Of a DNA stretch of 64,000 nt, positions 1 through 13,632 are shown piece by piece; the first letter of the stretch is position 1; each line of letters starts with the position of its first letter. The stretch spans positions 186,001-250,000 of the forward strand of contig JAYJMM010000081.1 of assembly GCA_037349105.1 (NCBI GenBank), given 5' to 3'. The translations under genes were made by a program, and so were the position numbers. The DNA is from Limnomonas spitsbergensis. Lineage: Eukaryota > Chlorophyta > Chlorophyceae > Chlamydomonadales. The notes below the pieces were generated by a model. That model had not been told where the DNA came from. It saw only the letters and a list, made by a program, of their open reading frames with translations, and ran no database searches.

Positions 1-416
1 AGTGTTTGGGGCTGGAAGGAATGCAGATGAAAGGAGAGGCGTTTAAAAAATGGCCAATATTGCGGCAGGGCAGTGGAAGGGGTGGGAGGGGCTTTTGTAA
101 AGGCTTGTGATTGTGGCAATGCAGAGGAAGAAGGGAGACAGGCCTTTCAAACGTGTGGGGGGGGGGGAGGGGGGGGGAACAATGGGAGATGCATGGGGGA
201 GGGCAAGCCTCTTAAATGCTTGAGGTTGGAAACAACGCAGATGAAAATACCGAGGCGTTTTGTAGAGGAACGTGTGAGGGACTCCACTAATTCCCATCAT
301 CTAAATCCTGAACCCCAACCATGATATTCCGCACCAGAATGGACATTGAATGCAAACTACCAACCTATATTTGAAAGAGTTACCATTCAGCTACCATTCA
401 GCTACATCCAACACAC
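1..416. other. Left-edge intron of the 18-exon gene, no exon recognised
   Basis: G-rich on the plus strand, with a poly-G run near 158-178 and two loosely similar segments (near 10-60 and 195-260) that share an AACAACGCAGATGAAA-like string. These may be echoes of an exon beyond the window. A CATTCAGCTAC motif is repeated at 382-405. Confidence 0.4.
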
Positions 417-3400
417 CTAATGGACAGCGCCAGCTCCTGGAAGCTGTTAGTGGCTGAGCTGTAGCGCTCAAGCGGCCAATCCGGTGCTCCGCAGGAACGC
501 ATGCAGCCGGCATTAGGGTCGCATGAGCCATAGGTTGCTTCGGTAATATTGATGTCAGCTCCACCGCATCTGCACATGAATGTGTAGGGTTTGGGGTTGG
601 GGTTGGGTTAAGGGTGTAGGGTTAAGGGTTGGGGTTGGGGTTGCACAACGCATAGGCTGCCTTAGTGATGTTGATGTCTGCCCCACCGCACCAGGACAGA
701 GGTTTCATGTATGAAAGGGATTCGTTTTCAGTGGGCTGAGCGACAAGTGTCACTCTGTAGCTTCGAAATTGTGAATAGCTGAATATTTATGTGGATGGGC
801 AAGGCTCTTAGGCAGGCAGTTCCTAGTTTTGTTGTATTGGGGTTTAGGGTTCAGGTTGCACGAGCCAAAGGTTGCCTCGGTGATGTTGATGTCCACTTCG
901 TCGCACCTGCACACACATGGTAAACCCATCACAATCAATCAATCAATCAATCACAATCAATCAATCACAATCAATCAATCACAATCAATTAATCACAATC
1001 ACAATCAGACAGGTCCACACAGATTGCGAAAGTTCAGGGGATTAGGGTTAAGCCATTGGGATTGACTATTAAAGGTTGGTGTCACAAAAATTATACATTG
1101 CCATGCATGCACCTTCATACCAAGCCCAGGTCGCACCTCCATGTGCACAGGCCATTGCATTGTGCCACGGTCGAGTTCCCAAGCGCGATGCACGACGTGT
1201 AGCAGCTGGCCCGCCCGCTGGCCGTGTCGTACAGCGTCTCAAACGGAGGAATCAAATAATTCAGACGGTCCGTTAGGTCCTCCGCGGAGACCGCCTGGAA
1301 AAGCAATGTGGAATGCAGTGTGAAGAGCAGTGTGAAAAACAAGGTGAGTGGGTATTAGATCTGATCAGTTGTAGACGACCGCCTGCTGGCCGCGCTGTAG
1401 AGCAAAGCAAACTGTGGAATCAGGATGTGTGCCATTTATTATTTAACCTTTAGGGTTCAGAGTTCAGGGTGAGGCATCAAGTCCAGCACCAGATCCAGGT
1501 CTGGCTGGCTGAGGACGTGGCGGAGCACTTCCAGGAAATCAGGAGCTTATTTGCGTTGGACAAGTTAAACTGTGTTCCCTATTAAATCACCGTGGGCACA
1601 CAATCTAAGTCTTGTGCGCTGAAGATGTAGAGGAGCACTATGGTTTAGGGTTTAGACTGCAACGTTTGGGGCTGAGAGTGCTGACCGTCTAAAAAGGGTC
1701 TATTGTTGAGGGTCTGGAGCTTCTGCTTCATGGTTCAGAGTTCAGGACTTCTGCTTCAGGTTTTCAAGTTCAGGGCCTCTACTAGCTTTGATTTTAAGAC
1801 TTATGCTTTATAAGTTAAGGTCTTCGGGGATAAGGGTTGAGGGTTAAGGTTTAAGGTTTAAGCTTTAAGCTTTAAGCTTTAAGTGTTAAGGGTTCTTTAC
1901 AATTTAAGGGTTAAGGGTTAAGGGTTAAGGGTCAGGGTTAAGGGTCAGGGTTAAGGGTTAGGGTTAAGGGTTAGGGTTAAGGGTTAAGGTTCCAGGGTTG
2001 AGGTTGAAGGGTTAAGGGCTTGCGCTCTGTGGCTCAAAGCGCAGGACTGCAACCTTATGGCCGTTAGTTAAGGGCCTTTGCTCTTAGGCCTAAAATCCAG
2101 GGCTTCTCCTCTATGATTTTGTGGGAAAAGAGCGGCATCACCTCCAGGACCAGATCTGGGTCTGGTACGCTGAAGACGTGGTGCAGCACCTTGACCTAGT
2201 TTAGGATTTAAGGCTGAGGGGTCAAAAATGCGGCATCACCTCGAGGACCAGATCTGGATCTGGCGTGCTGAAGATGTGAAGGAGCACCTTGGCCTAGCTT
2301 AGCGTAAAGGGTACAGGGTTTTGACCTTTGGGTTCAGGCTCTAGGGTTTTATCACCATGAGGACCAGATCCGGGTCTGGCGTGCTGAAGATGTGGAGGAG
2401 CACCTTGGCCTGCTCTTCGTCAGAGAGCGCCATGGAAGCCGGGCCGAAGTCCAGGCCCAGGCGCTGCAGGCCGACCATGAACTCCTCCTGAAACATGAGC
2501 AAATCCAGCAAAGCACATTCAGGAATGCTGACCAGGCACTGCTGACTAGGCACTGCTGACTAGGCACTGCTGACCTAGATTAAGGGGTTCAGGGTTCACG
2601 TATGCTGACTAGGCACTTCTGGCCTAGATTGAGGGGTTCAGGGTTCACGTGTGCTGACTAGGCACTGCTGACCTAGATTGAGGGGTTCAGGGTTCACGTA
2701 TGCTGACTAGGCACTGCTGGCCTAGATTAAGGGGTTCAGGGTTCACGTATGCTGACTAGGCACTGCTGGCCTAGATTGAGGGATTCAGGGTTCACGTATG
2801 CTGACTGGGCACTGCTTACCCAGATTAAGGGGTTCAGGGTTCACTTATGCTGACTTGGCACTGCTGGCCTAGATTGAGGGGTTCAGGGTTCAGGTATGCT
2901 GACTAGGCACTGCTGACCTAGATTGAGGGGTTCAGGGTTCACGTATGCTGACTAGGCACTGCTGACCTAGATTGAGGGGTTCAGGGTTCAGGTATGCTGA
3001 CTAGGCACTGCTGACCTAGATTAAGGGGTGCAGGGTTTATATCTGCTGACTAAGCACTGCTGCCCTAGATTAAGGGGTTCAGGGTTCACGTATGCTGACG
3101 AGGCACTGCTGACCTGGTCAATGTGGCCGTCCACCTGGATACCAGTTTCGGTTAATGGGTTCAGGGTAAAGATATGCTGACTACGCACTGCTGACTAGGC
3201 ACTACTGACTCTGCACTGTTGACTAGTCACTGCTGACTAGACAACACTGACTAAGCACTTCTGACTTTGTCAATGTGGCCAAGCATCAAGACCAGGGATT
3301 TACGTTTAGAGGTTCAGAGTTCAGGGATGCTGACTAGGCACTGCTGACTAGGCAACGCTGACTATGCAATGCTGACCTTGTCGATGTAGCCGTCCACAAC

Positions 3401-3457
3401 GGTGTCGAAGTAGTGGTGACCTTGCTGGGTGGGGTCCGTCGGGTTGGATGTGTCACA
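417..3457 (-). CDS. Exons 15-18 of the unknown gene: putative EF-hand pair and Cys-rich segment
   Basis: Exons 15 to 18 are 3377-3457, 2356-2487, 1137-1294 and 417-569. Joining exons 15 and 16 creates DTVVDGYIDKEEF, an EF-hand-like loop with Asp at 1 and 5, Gly at 6, Ile at 8 and Glu at 12, but Val at position 3. A second, weaker loop appears across the exon 16/17 junction (Asp at 1 and 3, Glu at 12, then Asp-Leu), spaced 47 residues on. EF-hands usually occur in pairs and bind calcium, so the pair is suggestive but unproven. Exons 17 and 18 then have at least ten Cys (CYTSC, QCNGLCTWRC, SCDPNAGCMRSC), an oxidised extracellular or cysteine-rich look. The last exon ends in phase 2 at 417, so at least one more exon lies to the left. 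Confidence 0.66.
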
Positions 3458-6400
3458 CTGCGGCAGAAAGGATATGAGACATTATTTGCAAGAGAAGCAG
3501 CCTTTATATTATCGGCTACGACTTCAACTTCAGCGGACCGTCTAGCGGCCACCAGAGGCCCAAGAAGGACCAATCCTGGCCTGCGAATGGATAACAAAGC
3601 TGCATGGCTGGCCACAAATGGGGCATCCAGCCAGCGGCCAGTGTGTAGCTAACATGTAGCAGTGTACCTAACATAACCAGTGTAGCTAACATGTAGCTGA
3701 GTGAAGAAAGAACAAACTCTGAAGGTAAGAAACAAGTAATGGTGGCCTTGCCGGGTGGGGTCCATCAGGTGAGACATGTCACACTGGGGAGAAGGGAAAA
3801 TACCAAATCTAATATAATATACTATACAAGATCAAAGCAGAGGAAGCTGTTGCAGTCCACTGGTGTGACGCCTACCGCTGGGTTGTAAACATCTCACTTT
3901 GCTCAAGGAGGCCCAGCGGAAGCTTTTTTTGAAAGTTAAAAAAAAAAAAGGACGTTCCTTGGATTGCAGTATCGCACGACAGAGGAGGGCTGGGTCGACA
4001 GAGATGGGCTGGTTCGACAGAGGTGGGCTGGGTGTTGTTTTTGACGAACCATGCTCAATGTTATATCTTATCCCAGCCAGCAATGCCTCACCCAGAGTAC
4101 GTCCACGGGCATGAACTCCACCGCGGTAGCGGGGGTGCATGATTAACTACTGGGGTTGCGGTACTGCACGGGTACAAAACGTACCGCATGGGCATGAAAC
4201 GTACCACACGGGTGAAAAAGGGGAACACATTCAATACCCAGCCAGCAATTCCTCACCTTGAGGAAGTCTACTGGCATGACCTCAACCAGGGGCGCGGACG
4301 CGCACAGAAAGTTGCTGGGGTTGCGGTACCGCACAATCGTGTTCCGACCGTCCTCGATGACGACGTCGTTATTGTTGTTGTTGCTGGAGCTCGCGTTGAA
4401 ACTGGCAATGTCGACCCTGTAATCATCACGCAAACAGGGTGTAAGGAGTCAAGGGTCTCAGGGTTCCAGGGGTCGAGGGCTGCGATGACGATGGTGTCAT
4501 TGTTGTTGTTGTCGCTGGAGCTTGCGTCGAAATGTGCAATATCAACCCTGTGATCATCACACAAATAGGGTTTAAGGGGTCAAGGGATTAAGGGGTCAAG
4601 GGTTTAGGGTTGCAGGGGTCATGATTTGCAGGGTTTTATGTTGGGTTTTGGGTTAAAGGTTGGATTCTATGTTTCCCTGTCGGTGATCAGGGTTTAAGGT
4701 TGGATATCAAGGATTCAAGGTGGGGGTCCAGGGTTTAAGGTCGGCATTTAGGGTTCAAGGATCGGGTATTACTGATTATTGCCGGGGTTTGTGAGTTAAG
4801 GTCGGGGTTAAGGTTTTGAGATCGGGGTGAAGGGTTGAAGGGCAGGGCAGTAGGGTTTAAGGTGAGACTGTTTGGGGTTTGAGGATGGGACACAGTGGGG
4901 CAGGCCAACTTAAGCACTTACCGTAGGAATGATGACGATAGCCTGCCGGTCCCGGCTTGGAAATCCAGGTTCCCAATCTTTGCGTTCTGGAGGTCCAATT
5001 TGATGGAGCCTCCAATAATTTTGAGATCGATCCTGTCGTTGGTCTGGCCGGCTTGCCAAGGATATCGTGTGTCCAGAACCAGGAACCTAAACAGACAATT
5101 CAAATTTCAAAATCCAGACTCCAGATCTTAGCATTCTGGAGGTCCAATTTAAAGAGGTCTCTGATGATCCTGATATCCAGCCTGTTATAAGCTTCAGGTT
5201 TCTACAGCGCAAAGTTTGAACACAGTATTGTGTGTCCTGAACCAGGGACCAGAACAATAAAAAGTTCAAATTCAAAATATCAGACTCCTGATCTTTGCGT
5301 GCATGAGGACTGCTTTCGAGGAGAGCCTTGGATGACCTTGAGACCAATCCTGTTGTTTGACCCGGTCTTCCAGGTGAAATCAGGAACCTGAACAAGCAAT
5401 GACTGGCCCACTCTGACAGATTCACACTCACGGGTCCACACTTACTGGTCATCGATGCGCAGCACAGACTGGTCCACACTTGTGTCAACATCCGCCACAA
5501 TGTGTATGGGGACTCTTCTAGCATTAATGCCCTTCAAAAGAACCTGCGTCATTATGAATCAAACATTGACGAACTGCAACAGGGTGTCCTGCACTAGGGC
5601 GTACGGCATTAGGGCATTAGGCCACTTGGTGTTAAGCCCTACACATTTTTTCATAAACACGCACCAGTGAGCACGACTCCTCACACGACTCCTCAATCTT
5701 GACTTGAAACGAACCCTAATCCTAATCCCTAGTCCTAAACCCTAATCCTAAACCCTGATCCTAAACCCTGATCCCCATTCCGTCAAACCAGCACTCTCAC
5801 GCACCAATGAGCATAACCCCTTGACCCTGACTTGATCAACTTCATCCTTAAACCCAAATCGTAAAAAGAGTACTGCCCACACTCTCAAATGCACATAACT
5901 CCTAGCACCGCTCCTCAACCACATTATAAACCCTAACCCCAATCACGCACCAATGAGCATGACTCTTCGCACGACTCCTTGACCCCGGGTACAAAGGAGG
6001 GCTTGCAGGCGTCGCCCTTCACCTTCACCATCAGCTGGAACTCCTGACAGCCCGTGGTGCTGTTGATGTTGGCCGTCTCGGTGATGGTCGGGACGCTCAT
6101 CCTGCACATTAAGCGGGGGGGGGATGGACAGTCGTCATCAGCCAGTTGGTTACGTTTCACACATTTTCCTGCCTAGCCTTTCAATTTTTAAATTTGAATA
6201 TTGAAATGGGTATGGAACTCCTGGCAGCCCGTGGTGCTGTTGATGTTGGCCGTCTCGGTGATGGTCGGGACGCTTAACCTACACATTAAGCGGGGGGGGG
6301 ATGGACAGTCGTCATCAGCCAGTTGGTTACGTTTCACACATTTTCCCGCCTAGCCTTTCAATTTTTGAATTTGAATATTGAAATGGGTATGGAACTCCTG

Positions 6401-9400
6401 GCAGCCCGTGGTGCTGTTGACGTTTGCCGTCTCGGTGATGGTCGGGACGCTCATCCTACACATTAAGCGGGGGGGGGGATGGACAGTCGTCATCAGCCAG
6501 TTGGTTACGTTTCACACATTTCCCGCCTAGCCTTTCGATTTTTGAATTTGAATATTGAAATGGGTATGGAACTCCTGGCAGCCCGTGGTGCTGTTGACGT
6601 TTGCCGTCTCGGTGATGGTCGGGACGCTCATCCTACACATTAAGCGGGGGGGGGATGGACAGTCGTCATCAGCCAGTTGGTTACGTTTCACACATTTCCC
6701 GCCTAGCCTTTCAATTTTTGAATTTGAATATTGAAATGGGTATGGAACTCCTGGCAGCCCGTGGTGCTGTTGACGTTGGCCGTGTCGGTGATGGTCGGGA
6801 CGCTCATCCTGCACATTCAGCGGGGGGGATGGACAGTGGTCATCATTTGCCTTTCTGTCACACAGATTCTCGTCTCAACAAACTTTGTAATTCAAATTTG
6901 CAATGTTGGCCGAAACCTTCAGCAGCCTACGGTGCTGTTGACGTTTGCCGTCTCAGTGATGGACGCGACGCTCATCCTACATGAAGGAGCAGATGGGGAC
7001 TCAAACCCTAAAACCAGTCATAATCCATAACATTTTACCTTTATTACATTTACCTTTACCTGAAAAATACCGAACAAAGATTTCCGACTGATACTACGGG
7101 TTATACAAATTGATATCAAATTCATACCGGTAATACCTGAAATGTTAAAAAAGGAATACAAATGTCATGCTAAATGTGTGCCACACAACAACTGATTTGT
7201 GGTTTCACCCAAACCCACAATTCAGCCCTAAATGTATATACCAATCCGTTACGAATATATATAACGCACCCTATCATGCCCTTGGAGTAAACGGAATAGT
7301 CGGCACCGTCGTGCGACGCGATCTGGATGTGGCACGACGTCGTCTCGATGACAATTGCAGTAAGGCGCCGGCGCGGCTGACCCATATTGCACACATATCT
7401 GGAAGGAGGAAAAGGGGAGCAGGGGGAGGGGGGAGGGGGGTACAGGCGGGCCAAGGTTGCATAAGTAACTGGCGGTAGGAACAGGAAGGAACTAATAGGA
7501 GGGGGGCAAGGGCTGATGATGCGATTAGGGGGATGTGGCAGGGTGTCGTCTTGATGACGATCGCAGGCAAGCGCCGGCATGGCTGTCCCATGTTACACAC
7601 ACATCTTGAGGGAGAAAAAGAGGGAAGGAGGAGGGGGAGCGATGGCTGGTGCGATTAGAGGGATACCTGTGGGCAACGTTGTGGCTGGGAGAGGAGGGGG
7701 GCAATGGCTGATGCAATTAGAGGGATACCAGTGGGCAACGCTGTGGCTGGGAGAGGAGGGGGAGCGATGGCTGGTGCGATTAGAGGGATACCAGTGGGCA
7801 ACATTGTGGCTGGGGGAGGAGGGGGGCAATGGCTGATGCGATTAGAGGGATACCGGTGGGCAACGTTGTGGCTGGGAGAGGAGGGGGGCAATGGCTGATG
7901 CGATTAGAGGGATACCGGTAGGCAACGTTGTGGCTGGGAGAGGAGGGGGGGCAATGGCTGTGCGATTAGAGGGATACCGGTGGGCAACGTTGTGGCTGGG
8001 AGAGGAGGGGGGGCAATGGCTGATGTGATTAGAGGGATACCGGTGGGCAACGTTGTGGCTGGGAGAGGAGGGGGGGCAATGGCTGATGCGATTAGAGGGA
8101 TACCAGTAGGCAACGTTGTGGCTGGGAGAGGAGGGGGGGCAATGGCTGTGCGATTAGAGGGATACCGGTGGGCAACGTTGTGGCTGGGAGAGGAGGGGGG
8201 GCAATGGCTGATGTGATTAGAGGGATACTGGTGGGCAACGTTGTGGCTGGGAGAGGAGGGGGGGCAATGGCTGATGCGATTAGAGGGATACCAGTAGGCA
8301 ACGTTGTGGCTGGGAGAGGAGGGGGGGCAATGGCTGATGCGATTAGAGGGATACCAGTGGGCAACGTTGTGGCTGGGAGAGGAGGGTGGGCAATGGCTGG
8401 TGCGATTAGAGGGATACCGGTGGGCAACGTTGTGGCTGGGAGAGGAGGGTGGGCAATGGCTGATGCGATTAGAGGGATACCGGTGGGCAACGTTGTGGCT
8501 GGGAGAGGAGGGGGGGCAATGGCTGATGCGATTAGAGGGATACCAGTGGGCAACGTTGTGGCTGGGAGAGGAGGGTGGGCAATGGCTGATGCGATTAGAG
8601 GGATACCGGTGGGCAACGTTGTGGCTGGGAGAGGAGGGGGGGCAATGGCTGATGCGATTAGAGGGATACCGGTGGGCAACGTTGTGGCTGGGAGAGGAGG
8701 GGGGGCAATGGCTGATGCGATTAGAGGGATACCAGTGGGCAACGTTGTGGCTGGGAGAGGAGGGTGGGCAATGGCTGATGCGATTAGAGGGATACCGGTG
8801 GGCAACGTTGTGGCTGGGAGAGGAGGGGGGGCAATGGCTGGTGCGATTAGAGGGATACCAGTGGGCAACGTTGTGGCTGGGAGAGGAGGGGGGGCAATGG
8901 CTGAGGATGCGATTAGAGGGATACCGGTGGGCAACGTTGTGGCTGGGAGAGGAGGGGGGCAATGGCTGATGCGATTAGAGAGATACCGGTGGGCAACGTT
9001 GTGGCTGGGAGAGGAGGGGGGCAATGGCTGATGCGATTAGAGGGATACCGGTGGGCAACGTTGTGGCTGGGAGAGGAGGGGGGCAATGGCTGATGCGATT
9101 AGAGGGATACCGGTGGGCAACGTTGTGGCTGGGAGAGGAGGGGGGGCAATGGCTGATGCGATTAGAGGGATACCAGTGGGCAACGTTGTGGCTGGGAGAG
9201 GAGGGTGGGCAATGGCTGATGCGATTAGAGGGATACCGGTGGGCAACGTTGTGGCTGGGAGAGGAGGGGGGGCAATGGCTGATGCGATTAGAGGGATACC
9301 GGTGGGCAACGTTGTGGCTGGGAGAGGAGGGGGGGCAATGGCTGATGCGATTAGAGGGATACCAGTGGGCAACGTTGTGGCTGGGAGAGGAGGGTGGGCA

Positions 9401-12400
9401 ATGGCTGATGCGATTAGAGGGATACCGGTGGGCAACGTTGTGGCTGGGAGAGGAGGGGGGGCAATGGCTGGTGCGATTAGAGGGATACCAGTGGGCAACG
9501 TTGTGGCTGGGAGAGGAGGGTGGGCAATGGCTGATGCGATTAGAGGGATACCGGTGGGCAACGTTGTGGCTGGGAGAGGAGGGGGGGCAATGGCTGATGC
9601 GATTAGAGGGATACCAGTGGGCAACGTTGTGGCTGGGAGAGGAGGGTGGGCAATGGCTGATGCGATTAGAGGGATACCGGTGGGCAACGTTGTGGCTGGG
9701 AGAGGAGGGGGGGCAATGGCTGATGCGATTAGAGGGATACCGGTGGGCAACGTTGTGGCTGGGAGAGGAGGGGGGGCAATGGCTGATGCGATTAGAGGGA
9801 TACCGGTGGGCAACGTTGTGGCTGGGAGAGGAGGGTGGGCAATGGCTGATGCGATTAGAGGGATACCGGTGGGCAACGTTGTGGCTGGGAGAGGAGGGGG
9901 GGCAATGGCTGGTGCGATTAGAGGGATACCAGTGGGCAACGTTGTGGCTGGGAGAGGAGGGGGGGCAATGGCTGAGGATGCGATTAGAGGGATACCGGTG
10001 GGCAACGTTGTGGCTGGGAGAGGAGGGGGGCAATGGCTGATGCGATTAGAGAGATACCGGTGGGCAACGTTGTGGCTGGGAGAGGAGGGGGGCAATGGCT
10101 GATGCGATTAGAGGGATACCGGTGGGCAAAGTTGTGGCTGGGAGAGGAGGGGGGCAATGGCTGATGCGATTAGAGGGATACCGGTGGGCAACGTTGTGGC
10201 TGGGAGAGGAGGGGGGGCAATGGCTGATGCGATTAGAGGGATACCAGTGGGCAACGTTGTGGCTGGGAGAGGAGGGTGGGCAATGGCTGATGCGATTAGA
10301 GGGATACCGGTGGGCAACGTTGTGGCTGGGAGAGGAGGGGGGGCAATGGCTGATGCGATTAGAGGGATACCGGTGGGCAACGTTGTGGCTGGGAGAGGAG
10401 GGGGGGCAATGGCTGATGCGATTAGAGGGATACCAGTGGGCAACGTTGTGGCTGGGAGAGGAGGGTGGGCAATGGCTGATGCGATTAGAGGGATACCGGT
10501 GGGCAACGTTGTGGCTGGGAGAGGAGGGGGGGCAATGGCTGGTGCGATTAGAGGGATACCAGTGGGCAACGTTGTGGCTGGGAGAGGAGGGGGGGCAATG
10601 GCTGAGGATGCGATTAGAGGGATACCGGTGGGCAACGTTGTGGCTGGGAGAGGAGGGGGGCAATGGCTGATGCGATTAGAGAGATACCGGTGGGCAACGT
10701 TGTGGCTGGGAGAGGAGGGGGGCAATGGCTGATGCGATTAGAGGGATACCGGTGGGCAACGTTGTGGCTGGGAGAGGAGGGGGGCAATGGCTGATGCGAT
10801 TAGAGGGATACCGGTGGGCAACGTTGTGGCTGGGAGAGGAGGGGGGCAATGGCTGATGCGATTAGAGGGATACCGGTGGGCAACGTTGTGGCTGGGAGAG
10901 GAGGGGGGGCCATGGCTGATGCGATTAGAGGGATACCGGTGGGCAACGTTGTGGCTGGGAGAGGAGGGGGGGCAATGGCTGATGATGCGATTAGAGGGAT
11001 ACCGGTGGGCAACGTTGTGGCTGGGAGAGGAGGGGGGGCAATGGCTGATGCGATTAGAGGGATACCGGTGGGCAACGTTGTGGCTGGGAGAGGAGGGGGG
11101 GCAATGGCTGGTGCGATTAGAGGGATACCAGTGGGCAACGTTGTGGCTGGGAGAGGAGGGGGGGCAATGGCTGAGGATGCGATTAGAGGGACACTGGTGG
11201 GCAACGTTGTGGCTGGGAGAGGAGGGGGAGCAATGGCTGGTGCGATTAGAGGGATACCGGTGGGCAACGTTGTGGCTGGGAGAGGAGGGGGGGCAATTGC
11301 TGGTGCGATTAGAGGGATACCGGTGGGCAACGCTGTGGCTGGGAGAGGAGGGGGAGCAATGGCTGATGCGATTAGAGGGATACCGGTGGGCAACGCTGTG
11401 GCTGGGAGAGGAGGGGAAGCAATGGCTGATGCGATTAGAGGGATACCGGTGGGCAACGTTGTGGCTGGGAGAGGAGGGGGAGCAATGGCTGATGCGATTA
11501 GAGGGATACCAGTGGGCAACGTTGTGGCTGGGAGAGGAGGGGGAGCAATGGCTGATGCGATTAGAGGGATACCAGTGGGCAACGTTGTGGCTGGGAGAGG
11601 AGGGGGGCAATGGCTGATGCGATTAGAGGGATACCGGTGGGCAACGTTGTGGCTGGGAGAGGAGGGGGGGCAATGGCTGATGCGATTAGAGGGATACCGG
11701 TGGGCAACGTTGTGGCTGGGAGAGGAGGGGGAGCAATGGCTGATGTGATTAGAGGGATACCAGTGGGCAACGTTGTGGCTGGGAGAGGAGGGGGAGCAAT
11801 GGCTGGTGCGATTAGAGGGATACCAGTGGGCAACGTTGTGGCTGGGAGAGGAGGGGGAGCAATGGCTGATGCGATTAGAGGGATACCGGTGGGTAAGATT
11901 ATGGGTTATCGCTGGGAGAGGAGAGGGGGGGCAAATAGGCGGGTCGAGCTTGCCTACAGACTCCTCTGGATCACCACCTGGCCGTAGAATCTCTACGTGT
12001 AGAGCTCTACTTGCCAAGGATGATGCCTGCTGAAGATCAAAGGCTCACTTCTGAGGAGTTGGGACGGTATACGCCACACTCGTCTTGTTCACCACCTGGC
12101 CGTAGAAGCCATATGCAGAGCTCCACTCGCTAAGGATGATGCCTCCTGAAGATCAAAGGCTCACCTCTGAGGGGTCGGGACAGTATCTGCCACACTCGTC
12201 TTGTTCGCCACCTGGCCGTAGAAGCCATATGCAGATCTCCACTGGGCAGCGGTGTAGGTGGCTGCGTAAAAGTCCGGGTCGATCTCAGATATGAACCAGT
12301 CCCTGCATGGGGAAGGTTCAGGGATCATAACTTAGGGTTCAGGGCTGAGGGTTGGGGATTGAATGTTGAGGGTTTAGGGTGCAGGGTTTTATGTGCAGTG

Positions 12401-13556
12401 TGTAGGTTACAGGTTATAGGGTGCTTGGTTTAGGATACAGAGTTTAGGGTAGAGTTTTAGGGTTAAGGGTATGTGGTTTAGGGTGTATATTTTAGGGTAC
12501 AGGGTTTATGGTACAGGGTTTAGGGTACAGGGTTTAGGGTGCTGGGTACAGAGAAGAGGGTTCATAGTTTCAGGGGGTAGGTTCGTCACCATGGCTGAAA
12601 CCACTGCACATATAAGGGTGCCTCAGCTACAATTCAGCTACATCACGACCTGCGGTCACCGAGGGCGACATCAGCCCTCTATGACGGTAGGTTGTGACCA
12701 GCCTGATGTCGTGAGCCTTGCAGCTTGGGCCATTTGAGACAATTTATTTTTGTTTAGCCGGATCGCACGTTGAGGTATTGATGAGGGAGTAGTTGCTGCA
12801 GCTGAAACCGTACCGCAATAATCTTTTCAAACGACTTGAACCATTTACAACTTGCTGAGCCTGGACACCAATTCAGATAGCACTAGTTGTGACGCAAGGT
12901 GAAAACAGGGTGGAAGAAAAAAGCAAACATGCTTTTTCAAACGATTTGAGACAATTAATTAATCTTAATTAAAAGATTTGAGACACTACATGAACCAATT
13001 AATTCCTTAGCCCGGCCTTTTTTGGAGGTAGCGGAATCGGTAGCAGTCTATGTAGCTGTAACCGTGCGGCGCTCACTTTTTCTTCAAACAATTTGAGACG
13101 ATCGTATCTTTCCTTTCTTCTCGCCTGCTGAGCTGCTGGACAGTGCAGCGGAAACCCACCGGAACTCACATTTGAAACGATTCGAGACAAATCATTAAAT
13201 ACACATATAAACGATACGCCCTGAGGCATGGATAAAGGAATCCACCCGAAGAGACAAATCGTTATTTCAGCCTGATCACCTGTTTAGGTAGTAGTCGCTG
13301 TAGCTGAAACCGTACGGCACCAACGCGTAGCTGCGCGCGCCGAGGGCCTCGTCCTTCGCCAGACCCTTTGCCGTCAGACACGAGCTCTCACACACCCTGC
13401 ATCATGTGCAGACGCAAACGTCACTATGAGTCCCAGGTTGTGATGCTGGCGGCGTATGTAGTATGTGGGCTGTCACGCTCACTCACGCCTCATCCTTCGC
13501 CAGGACCGCTCCCTTTATACATGATCTCTCGCAGACCCTGCATCAAATTAAACACA

Positions 13557-13632
<76 letters not shown>

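Noticed and set aside
7904..11748. Open frames of 200-400 codons on both strands
   Set aside because: They are produced by the 63-bp array, whose unit length is divisible by 3; several frames are open at once on both strands and all encode the same 21-residue repeat.
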